Shown in pieces: positions 57,383 to 64,000 of a stretch of 64,000 bases of DNA. Within the stretch, counting starts at the first letter, position 1, and the number at the start of each line of letters is the position of its first letter. The notes beneath the pieces are model-generated. The model ran no database searches and was not told where the DNA came from. It saw nothing but the letters and a program-made list of their open reading frames with translations. Location: the NCBI RefSeq assembly GCF_002157735.2, contig NZ_AP018689.1, positions 2,017,619-2,081,618 of the forward strand, in the 5' to 3' direction. Origin of the DNA: Vibrio aphrogenes. GTDB lineage: Bacteria > Pseudomonadota > Gammaproteobacteria > Enterobacterales > Vibrionaceae. Both the position numbers and the translations under genes were made by a program.

Positions 57383-58408
57383 ATGAAAGCATTAATTAAC
57401 TTATTAAAAGGTAATACCAAAGCAATGCTTGGTGTCGTTATTCTGACTGCCTTTATTTTAATGGCCTTGTTTGCCCCATTAATTACCAAACATGAACCGG
57501 ATCGTCGCACCGGTAATCCACATGAATACCCAAGTGCAATCACTCATATTGCGAAACAAAGTCCTGATGGTTGGGTGGCGCAAAACCTCGCCAATGATCG
57601 CCGTACTATGATCATGTCGAAAAAAGAAGATCATGTATTAGGTACAACACGTATGGGCCGTGATGTGTGGTCACAACTAGCTTACGGAGCTCGCGTTTCT
57701 CTAGGAGTAGGCTTTGGTGCAGGCTTAGTGGTGTGTTTTCTCGCGACAGTGATTGGTGTCTCTGCGGGTTACTTTGGTGGACGTATTGACGACATCTTAA
57801 CTGCGGCCATGAATATCATGCTGGTTATACCTCAATACCCATTACTGTTCGTTCTTGCCGCCTTCATAGGTGAGGCCGGCCCATTAACGATAGCCCTGAT
57901 TATAGGTTGTACCTCCTGGGCATGGGGGGCACGTGTGGTTCGCTCGCAAACCTTAGCCTTACGAGAAAAAGAGTTTGTAAAAGCCGCTGAAGTATTAGGT
58001 GAGTCTTCGTTCCGCATTATCTTTGTTGAGATTTTGCCAAACCTCATCTCAATTGTTGGTGCAAGCTTCATCGGCTCTGTGATGTACGCCATCATGATGG
58101 AAGCCACCATCTCGTTCCTCGGTCTTGGCGACCCAAGCACTATTAGCTGGGGCATCATGTTGTACAACGTACAAACCTCATCTGCCATCTTAGTTGGCGC
58201 ATGGTGGGAACTGATCACTCCATGTCTTGCTTTAACAACACTTGCGGTAGGTTTAGCGATGTTGAACTTTGCCGTGGATGAAGTAGCCAACCCACAATTA
58301 CGTTCTCATAAAGGCATGAAACGTTGGAAGAAAATTGCAGAACAAGACATTAAAGCTCGTAAGCCAGAGTTACCACCACAAAATGTTGTATGGAGCGGAG
58401 ATAAATAA
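57383..58408 (+). CDS. Chitooligosaccharide ABC transporter permease 2 (DppC-like)
   Basis: A 341-residue permease with an N-terminal membrane helix (about 15-35) and five more segments after residue 105. DppC features are LGTTRMGRDVWSQLAYGAR (about 90-108), the EAA loop LREKEFVKAAEVLGESSFRI (near 195) and EATISFLGLGDPSTISWGIML (near 240). It pairs with the preceding permease; their genes are 2 bp apart, and the first ATPase gene follows after 2 bp. An extended hydrophilic loop at about 40-85 (RRTGNPHEYPS onward) is periplasmic. Substrate is inferred from context. Confidence 0.9.
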   Translation: MKALINLLKGNTKAMLGVVILTAFILMALFAPLITKHEPDRRTGNPHEYPSAITHIAKQSPDGWVAQNLANDRRTMIMSKKEDHVLGTTRMGRDVWSQLAYGARVSLGVGFGAGLVVCFLATVIGVSAGYFGGRIDDILTAAMNIMLVIPQYPLLFVLAAFIGEAGPLTIALIIGCTSWAWGARVVRSQTLALREKEFVKAAEVLGESSFRIIFVEILPNLISIVGASFIGSVMYAIMMEATISFLGLGDPSTISWGIMLYNVQTSSAILVGAWWELITPCLALTTLAVGLAMLNFAVDEVANPQLRSHKGMKRWKKIAEQDIKARKPELPPQNVVWSGDK

Positions 58409-58410
58409 CT

Positions 58411-59409
58411 ATGACGACGACTCAAAAACAAGAACCGCTAATTTCCATTCGTAACTTATGCGTTGATTACATTACCGATGCTGGTGATGTCCGTGCGGTC
58501 AATAATGTGAGCTTTGATATTGCCCCAGGCGAAGTCTTTGGCCTTGCCGGTGAATCAGGTTGTGGTAAATCCACTGTCGCTTTCTCATTAATGCGTTTGC
58601 ATAAGCCGCCCGCGTTTATTACCGGTGGTGAGATCATCTTCGATGGTGAAAATATTTTGAAATACAGTGAACAACGTATTCAAAGTTTCCGTTGGAGTGA
58701 AATGTCCATGGTTTTCCAAAGTGCCATGAACGCCTTAAACCCAGTGCTTCCCATGGAAGAGCAATTTTGTGATGTGATCATGCGCCATACCAATATGACG
58801 CGTGAACAAGCGAAAAATCGTGCTGAAGGCTTATTAGAAATTGTCGATATCCACCCAGATCGTTTAGGGGATTATCCTCACCAATTCTCTGGAGGAATGC
58901 GTCAACGTCTGGTGATCGCCATTGCGTTAGCGTTAAATCCAAAAATGATCATTATGGATGAACCAACCACGGCGCTGGATGTAGTGGTGCAACGTGAAAT
59001 CCTACAAAAGATCTATGCGTTAAAAGAAGAGTTCGGCTTTTCAATTTTATTCATCACGCACGACTTATCCTTGATGGTGGAGTTCTCTGATCGCATCGGC
59101 ATCATGTATTCCGGTGAACTCATTGAAGTGGCTCCGTCTAAAGAAATTTTGCAATCGCCTTATCATCCTTACACCAAAGGATTAGGGGCATCATTTCCAC
59201 CGTTAACGGGGCCAAAAACCAAGTTGGTAGGTATTCCTGGTAACCCACTTAACTTATTAGAAATACCACAAGGGTGCCGTTTCCAAGCACGTTGTGAGCG
59301 CGTTCATGACACTTGTCGTCAAGTACCCACACAACTTCGTCAAATTGAGCCTGGAAGGTTATCGAATTGCCATTTATATGGTGAACCTATTGTTCAAGTT
59401 AAAGCTTAA
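58411..59409 (+). CDS. Chitooligosaccharide ABC transporter ATPase 1 (DppD-like)
   Basis: A 332-residue ABC ATPase. Walker A is GESGCGKSTVAFSL (near 47), the Q-loop MVFQSAMNALNP is near 103, the signature FSGGMRQRLVIAIALAL is near 160, and Walker B MIIMDEPTTALD is near 181. The C-terminal oligopeptide-type extension (about 255-330) carries the cysteine cluster CRFQARCERVHDTC and a later cysteine (SNCHLYG), which in DppD/OppD proteins can bind an iron-sulfur cluster. It energises uptake together with the next gene. Confidence 0.92.
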   Translation: MTTTQKQEPLISIRNLCVDYITDAGDVRAVNNVSFDIAPGEVFGLAGESGCGKSTVAFSLMRLHKPPAFITGGEIIFDGENILKYSEQRIQSFRWSEMSMVFQSAMNALNPVLPMEEQFCDVIMRHTNMTREQAKNRAEGLLEIVDIHPDRLGDYPHQFSGGMRQRLVIAIALALNPKMIIMDEPTTALDVVVQREILQKIYALKEEFGFSILFITHDLSLMVEFSDRIGIMYSGELIEVAPSKEILQSPYHPYTKGLGASFPPLTGPKTKLVGIPGNPLNLLEIPQGCRFQARCERVHDTCRQVPTQLRQIEPGRLSNCHLYGEPIVQVKA

Positions 59410-59480
59410 TTTCATCATCACTTTAACCCATGGATAACCGGCACCAAGCCAGTCGTGAATTAGGAAAGCTGGAGACAACT

Positions 59481-60482
59481 ATGAGCTCATCAGACAAATA
59501 TGGAAAATTATTGATAGAAGGGAAAAACCTGGTTAAAGACTTCCCTATCACCAGTAATTCATTAAAACAGCCAATGATGCGCGCCATCAATGACGTGTCA
59601 TTTAAAATGTATAAAAGCCGAGGCTTAGCGGTCGTGGGTGAATCGGGTTCAGGTAAATCTACCACCGCCAAAATGATCGCTAAAATGTACCCCCCTACTG
59701 CTGGGACAATTGAGTACAAAGGTCGCGATATCTTAGAGATCAAAAACAAACAAGATCTCATGCATTATCGTGAAGGCGTACAAATGGTATGGCAAGACCC
59801 ATTTGGATCCTTAAACCCAACCCATAATATTTTTCACCATATTGCTCGCCCTTTGATCATTCATAAAAAGGTCAAAAGCAGCCACAAAAAAGAGTTACAA
59901 GAACGCGTATACGAACTGCTAGAACAAGTGGGATTAAACCCGGCAAAAGAAACCGCGGCCAAATTCCCACACCAACTTTCAGGCGGTCAACGTCAACGCG
60001 TTAACTTAGCCCGTAACATTGCAGTTGGCGCTGAAGTGGTGTTAGCCGATGAGCCAACCTCCATGCTGGATGTCTCGATTCGTGCCGGTGTGTTGAACTT
60101 AATGGAAGAGATGAAGTTCGATAAACAAATGTCGCTACTTTATATCACCCATGACATCGCCACCGCTCGCTACATTGCCGAAGATCTTTCGGTGATGTAT
60201 GTCGGACACATGGTGGAATGGGGAGACACCGATGACATTATTCATGATCCACAGCATCCATACACTCAACTTTTAGTGTCAGCAGTACCGGATCCCAAAA
60301 AATCCATTCATGAAAAATTAAAAGGCAATAAAGGCGAGATCCCACTCTGGACCCCAGATTCACTCGGTTGCCCATTCGCGGGTCGTTGTTTACACGCAAC
60401 GCCAAAATGTCGTGAAAAAATGCCAGGTGTCACTCAGTTGGCTAAAAACCACTTTGTACGCTGTTACTTATTTGAAAATTAA
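59481..60482 (+). CDS. Chitooligosaccharide ABC transporter ATPase 2 (DppF-like)
   Basis: 333 residues from the ATG at 59481, chosen because GGAG lies 6 nt upstream; an in-frame ATG at 59430 would add 17 residues. Walker A is GESGSGKSTTAKMI (near 55), the Q-loop MVWQDPFGSLNP near 102, the signature LSGGQRQRVNLARNIA near 167 and Walker B VVLADEPTSMLD near 190. The C-terminal extension has CPFAGRCLHATPKC and a last cysteine. It forms the heterodimeric ATPase with the preceding gene. An inverted repeat follows its stop. Confidence 0.92.
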   Translation: MSSSDKYGKLLIEGKNLVKDFPITSNSLKQPMMRAINDVSFKMYKSRGLAVVGESGSGKSTTAKMIAKMYPPTAGTIEYKGRDILEIKNKQDLMHYREGVQMVWQDPFGSLNPTHNIFHHIARPLIIHKKVKSSHKKELQERVYELLEQVGLNPAKETAAKFPHQLSGGQRQRVNLARNIAVGAEVVLADEPTSMLDVSIRAGVLNLMEEMKFDKQMSLLYITHDIATARYIAEDLSVMYVGHMVEWGDTDDIIHDPQHPYTQLLVSAVPDPKKSIHEKLKGNKGEIPLWTPDSLGCPFAGRCLHATPKCREKMPGVTQLAKNHFVRCYLFEN

Positions 60483-60494
60483 TATTTTTCAACC

Positions 60495-60532
60495 GTCATA
60501 CCAATCTGAGTTCTGCACTGGATTGGTATGAC
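60495..60532. repeat. ATACCAATC-type inverted repeat between transporter and GH9 genes
   Basis: GTCATACCAATC and GATTGGTATGAC are perfect 12-bp arms with a 14-nt loop. It shares its core with the lysC-leader repeat at 35621. As RNA it forms a hairpin within the operon, without a T run. Confidence 0.8.
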
Positions 60533-60593
60533 ACAGAACCATTTTTATCGTTGTCTGATGGATGCTATCACCAGACAGAGGCTTGGAGCAGAT

Positions 60594-62315
60594 ATGCAAA
60601 TTCTTACTAACCACCTTGGCTACTCATGCTTTAGCAGCAAAAATGCCGTTGTACTTGCCTCAACATTAGATCAAACCATCACCGCGCAATTAATTAATGT
60701 TGATAGCTTACAAGTGGCGGCCGAGTTTAATGCCACCGCCATCGGTCGGGTCGATAATTGGCATCATGGTGAGTATTTTCAAATCGATTTTTCTTCGTTT
60801 ACTCAAGCAGGCCAGTACTTTTTGGCGATCGCAGGTCACCACTCTCACCCATTCATGATCCAAGAAAACTTGCTGCTGCAACGCACCTTTTCCGATGTCT
60901 TGCATTATTTTAAATCCCAACGCTGTGGCGGTATTTTTGATAAGCAAGATCAAAAAGTACCGCTACTCAATAGTGAACAACACCTTGATGTACACGGTGG
61001 TTGGTATGATGCTTCAGGTGATGTCAGTAAATATCTAAGCCATCTTTCATATGCAAACTACCTTAATCCTCAGCAAATTCCAATGGTTGTTTGGAATATG
61101 CTAAAAGGCCTATCACTGACTGACAATCACAGTGATTTTGCACGTTTTTCTCAGGTTCGTTTAACCGAAGAAGCATTATTTGGCGCTGACTTTTTAGTGC
61201 GCATGCAAAGTGAGCAAGGCTACTTTTATATGACGGTGTTTGATAAGTGGAGTAAAGATATCAAACAACGTGAAATCTGTGCTTATGAGACTCAACAAGG
61301 TCATAAAGGCGACGATTATCAAGCCGGATTCCGCCAAGGTGGAGGGGTTGCAATTGCCGCCCTCGCGGCAGCGGCACGTTTACCTCAATGTGGCGAGTAC
61401 ACGCAAAGCCACTACCTCAATGCCGCCATCAAAGGCTACTGGCACTTAATGGAACACAACAGCGAATACCTCAATGATGGTACGGCCAATATTATTGATG
61501 AATATTGCGCCCTCTTAGCCGCCACTGAGTTATATCGCAGTACACAACAAGACCTCTTTTTAACGCAAGCTCGGAACTGGGCGAGCGCCTTAATCACAAG
61601 ACAACACAGTGATGAGCAATGGCAACACTTTTGGTCTGCCAATGCTGATGGCTCACGCCCCTATTTTCACGCCGCCGAAGCGGGGTTGCCAGTGATAGCG
61701 CTCTTGGAATATTTAGCCATCGAAGCCGATACAACTCATCAACAACCTGTACTGTCGGTAGTTGAAAACGCCTTACGATTTGAACTGGCGATCACACACC
61801 AAGTCCAAAACCCATTTGGCTACCCTCGTCAATATGTTAAATCGGTAACGGGTAACAAACGTAGCGCCTTTTTTATTGCCCATCACAACGAGTCTGGCTA
61901 CTGGTGGCAAGGTGAAAATGCTCGCTTGGGCTCATTAGCCAGCATGGCCTATTTGGCTCAACCTTATTTGCAAGATGAAGAGTTAAAAGCCGCACTCAAA
62001 ACCTATGGTCAGTCTGCACTTGATTGGATCTTAGGATTGAACCCTTACGATATGTGTATGCTTGATGGCCATGGTCACAATAACCCTGACTACTTGCCAG
62101 ACCTTGGGTTCTTCAATGCCAAAGGAGGGGTGTGCAATGGTATCACTGCTGGCTTTGAAGATGAGAGCGACATTGCTTTTAACCCTCCCGCACAAAAAGA
62201 TGACATGCTCCAAAACTGGCGCTGGGGCGAACAATGGATCCCACATGGCGCTTGGTATTTATTGGCAATTCTCAGCCAACACTATGCCGAGCTCACCACG
62301 AAAGGAGAGCAATAA
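60594..62315 (+). CDS. GH9 family exo-beta-D-glucosaminidase-like enzyme
   Basis: 573 residues from the ATG at 60594, which has GGAG 5 nt upstream; the longer frame from 60528 begins inside an inverted repeat. There is an N-terminal Ig-like domain (about 1-85), then the (alpha/alpha)6 GH9 barrel (about 95-570). The catalytic-base region is VHGGWYDASGDVSKYLSHLS, the aromatic and HN motifs lie near IAHHNESGYWWQGENAR, and the acid region is near the C-terminal FEDESDIAFNPP. No signal peptide is seen, so it works in the cytoplasm. Members next to chitin uptake genes in Vibrio and Photobacterium release GlcN from chitosan-type disaccharides rather than cutting cellulose. It is followed by the kinase gene with a TAATG overlap. 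Confidence 0.85.
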   Translation: MQILTNHLGYSCFSSKNAVVLASTLDQTITAQLINVDSLQVAAEFNATAIGRVDNWHHGEYFQIDFSSFTQAGQYFLAIAGHHSHPFMIQENLLLQRTFSDVLHYFKSQRCGGIFDKQDQKVPLLNSEQHLDVHGGWYDASGDVSKYLSHLSYANYLNPQQIPMVVWNMLKGLSLTDNHSDFARFSQVRLTEEALFGADFLVRMQSEQGYFYMTVFDKWSKDIKQREICAYETQQGHKGDDYQAGFRQGGGVAIAALAAAARLPQCGEYTQSHYLNAAIKGYWHLMEHNSEYLNDGTANIIDEYCALLAATELYRSTQQDLFLTQARNWASALITRQHSDEQWQHFWSANADGSRPYFHAAEAGLPVIALLEYLAIEADTTHQQPVLSVVENALRFELAITHQVQNPFGYPRQYVKSVTGNKRSAFFIAHHNESGYWWQGENARLGSLASMAYLAQPYLQDEELKAALKTYGQSALDWILGLNPYDMCMLDGHGHNNPDYLPDLGFFNAKGGVCNGITAGFEDESDIAFNPPAQKDDMLQNWRWGEQWIPHGAWYLLAILSQHYAELTTKGEQ

Positions 62316-63202
62316 TGTCTTATCTTTTCGTAGGCATTGATGGCGGCGGTACCTCTTGTCGAGCGCGCGTTCGCGATCAATCCGGTCACTTAATCGGTGA
62401 AGGTAAAAGCGGCAGTGCCAATATTTTACTTGGTATTGAGGTAGCTATGGCCTCGATTCTACAAGCCATTGAACAAGCGCTTGAAGCCACGCCTTTCACC
62501 CAAGATGATTATTCTCGCTTACATGTTGGGCTGGCTTTAGCGGCAGCAGAGCAAAAACAAGCGTGGTTACAATTTATGAGCCAACCTCACCCATTTGCCA
62601 GCATGGTACTCAATACCGATGCTTATGGCGCTTGTCTTGGAGCTCATCACGGTCAAGATGGTGCCATTATGATTGCTGGAACCGGTTCTTGTGGCTTGTT
62701 ATTAAAGCAAGGTCAACAACATGTAGTTGGCGGACGTGAATTTCCGATTTCCGATCTCGGTGGCGGTGCCATCATGGGGCTGCGTTTAATTCAACACACT
62801 TTACTTGCGGTCGATGGTATCAAACCCTCAAGCGCGATTACCGATATGGTTTTGCAGCATTTTGAACATGATCTTGATGCGATTGTGGCTTGGTCGAAAA
62901 CCGCTCGTCCGTGCGATTATGGCCAGTTTTCACCGAGTATCTTTGCTTGCGCCGCTCAAGGCGATGCCGTTGCAGAAGAGCTGCTGCGACACAGCGCCCA
63001 AGATCTCGACCTCTATCTTAATGCTTTAATTCACAAGGGCGCTGACAAAATCGTCTTAATGGGCGGTATCGGTGAACGTATCCACCCTTGGCTTTCAGCA
63101 GAGGTTTTACCTTATTTAGTCGCCCCTCAATTTGATGCAATCGAAGGGGCGCTAATGATGGCCAATCAGCCACAACATAATTTGTATCCATTGAACCAAT
63201 AA
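62315..63202 (+). CDS. gspK: Glucosamine kinase GspK-like (BadF/BadG/ASKHA family)
   Basis: 295 residues from the ATG at 62315, which overlaps the GH9 stop (TAATG) and has AAAGGAG upstream; the open frame from 62234 lies inside the GH9 gene. The first phosphate motif FVGIDGGGTSCRARVRD opens the protein, the second is AIMIAGTGSCGLLL (near 116), GLALAAAEQ is typical of the family, and an adenosine motif (VLMGGIGERIHPWL) is near 247. In V. cholerae the homologue in this operon phosphorylates glucosamine specifically, which fits release of GlcN by the GH9 enzyme. Confidence 0.86.
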   Translation: MSYLFVGIDGGGTSCRARVRDQSGHLIGEGKSGSANILLGIEVAMASILQAIEQALEATPFTQDDYSRLHVGLALAAAEQKQAWLQFMSQPHPFASMVLNTDAYGACLGAHHGQDGAIMIAGTGSCGLLLKQGQQHVVGGREFPISDLGGGAIMGLRLIQHTLLAVDGIKPSSAITDMVLQHFEHDLDAIVAWSKTARPCDYGQFSPSIFACAAQGDAVAEELLRHSAQDLDLYLNALIHKGADKIVLMGGIGERIHPWLSAEVLPYLVAPQFDAIEGALMMANQPQHNLYPLNQ

Positions 63203-63257
63203 CCATCTTAAAGCAATAACAATAATGACAACTCAACAGGCTTAAAAAGGTAGACAC

Positions 63258-64000
63258 ATGGATTATCGTATTGACCTTGCCGTTCTTGAAGAACAGGAAA
63301 ATTACACTCGTTTTGGCTTAACTTTGCATAATTTAAGCGATGTGGATTTACAACATTGGCAACTTAATGTGAGCTTTCGCCGTTATATTCAGCCAGATAG
63401 CCTAACACAAGGCCGCATTGAACAAGTGGGCGGATTATGCACGTTTATCCCACAAGCGCCACACACACTGGCTGCAAACGCCCATTATTACGTTGAGTTT
63501 GGTTGTCAGACGGCCCCTTTCCAATTATTAAATGATGGGTTTGATGATGCGATTATTCACACTGTCATTCAAAATAAACGCCATAACATCAAGGTTGCCG
63601 TGACCCCGATTGCCTTGAAATCGGCCAACAAACAAAAAACCTACACCCCCAATACTCCCACTAATTATCAAGGGATTATTCCTCGACCTGTCAGCCTTCA
63701 ATTAACGGCAGGAAAGTTTGATTTAGCCCAAAATATTATTTTTCAATCTCATTCAAACCAAAGCAAAGCAGCATTAACTTGGTTGGCGAGTGAGCTCAGC
63801 ACGTTACTGGATAATACGATAAAAATGAGCAGCCAAGGCAACGTTTGCTTTGTCGTCAGCCCTAACTTATCCGATGACGCGTATAAACTTGAAATTCAAC
63901 CACAACAAATTATTCTTGAAGCCAACTCCACCAGCGGCTTTATGTCGGCGTCCGTCACCTTATGGCAATGGATCTGTCGTCAAGTTCACCACGGCGAAAG
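63258..64000 (+). CDS. Beta-N-acetylhexosaminidase, GH20 (N-terminal part; continues beyond window)
   Basis: The ATG at 63258 is preceded by AAAAAGGTAG and the frame is open to the window end (247 complete codons). There is no signal peptide, so it should be cytoplasmic. Residues 1-110 resemble the N-terminal carbohydrate-binding-like domain of vibrio chitobiases (FGLTLHNLSDVDLQHWQLNV), and about 135-245 the GH20b domain (IIPRPVSLQLTAG, SSGFMSA-type end TSGFMSASVTLWQW). The catalytic barrel lies outside the window. It should release GlcNAc from imported chitooligosaccharides. It is 55 bp after the kinase gene. Confidence 0.85.
   Translation, partial: MDYRIDLAVLEEQENYTRFGLTLHNLSDVDLQHWQLNVSFRRYIQPDSLTQGRIEQVGGLCTFIPQAPHTLAANAHYYVEFGCQTAPFQLLNDGFDDAIIHTVIQNKRHNIKVAVTPIALKSANKQKTYTPNTPTNYQGIIPRPVSLQLTAGKFDLAQNIIFQSHSNQSKAALTWLASELSTLLDNTIKMSSQGNVCFVVSPNLSDDAYKLEIQPQQIILEANSTSGFMSASVTLWQWICRQVHHGE

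Noticed and set aside
59423..59761. Minus-strand 112-codon frame over the second ATPase gene
   Set aside because: Antisense shadow of a conserved ABC ATPase with intact Walker A.
60528..60593. Upstream start for the GH9 enzyme
   Set aside because: The first ATG lies inside an inverted repeat and the extra 22 residues do not resemble a GH9 N-terminus or a signal peptide; the ATG at 60594 has a good ribosome site.

Overview
The window looks like chromosomal core DNA of a marine gammaproteobacterium of the Vibrionaceae, most likely a Vibrio. The grounds are a complete MSHA (mannose-sensitive haemagglutinin) pilus locus beside mreB/mreC, a csrD-ssb-qstR-galU-uvrA order, and a chitin locus made of chiS, a chitooligosaccharide-binding protein, its ABC transporter, a GH9 enzyme, a glucosamine kinase and a GH20 enzyme. 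No rRNA, tRNA, transposase, prophage or CRISPR array was recognised. I found no wholly undescribed system. The least ordinary parts are the tandem mosaic mshQ genes and several intergenic repeat families.

Layout. Positions 1-1946 (minus) hold the cell-shape genes mreC (cut by the window edge) and mreB. Positions 2228-25909 (minus) hold the MSHA pilus cluster, transcribed from right to left: csrD/mshH, mshI, J, K, L, M, N, E, G, F, B, A, C, D, O, P and then two tandem mshQ-like genes instead of one. Positions 26061-33620 hold ssb (minus), then qstR, galU, uvrA and a PglL/O-antigen-ligase-type oligosaccharyltransferase (plus). Positions 33845-42525 hold a class V aminotransferase (minus), lysC behind a lysine riboswitch (plus), metH with a tandem MetJ-type operator (minus) and a CPA1 Na+/H+ antiporter (plus). 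Positions 42767-50151 hold tyrS, an M23 endopeptidase, erpA, hemL, a 38-residue cysteine-rich membrane peptide gene, an AI-2E-family membrane protein and rsmC. Positions 50384-64000 (plus) hold chiS and the chitooligosaccharide uptake and breakdown operon, which runs off the right edge inside the GH20 gene.

How it fits together. The MSHA genes build a retractable type IV pilus: minor and major pilins, the c-di-GMP-binding motor MshE, platform MshG, alignment proteins MshI/J/K, secretin MshL, and putative large surface proteins (MshQ). Such pili serve attachment to surfaces including chitin. ChiS senses chitooligosaccharides through the periplasmic binding protein and activates the adjacent operon. 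QstR links quorum sensing and chitin-induced TfoX to competence. The window therefore groups attachment to chitin, chitin sensing and use, and a competence regulator, although they are separate transcription units. A PglL-type glycosyltransferase lies about 20 kb from the pilin gene and is a candidate pilin-modifying enzyme.

Regulatory signals read directly include an SOS box before uvrA, two met boxes before metH, a lysine riboswitch before lysC, CRP-like and SlmA-like sites before the chitin operon, and many intrinsic terminators. Several short repeat families sit between genes: heptad arrays, ATACCAATC-ended inverted repeats, and 15-bp and 8-bp tandem repeats. Start codons were adjusted where a ribosome binding site or family length favoured an internal start.
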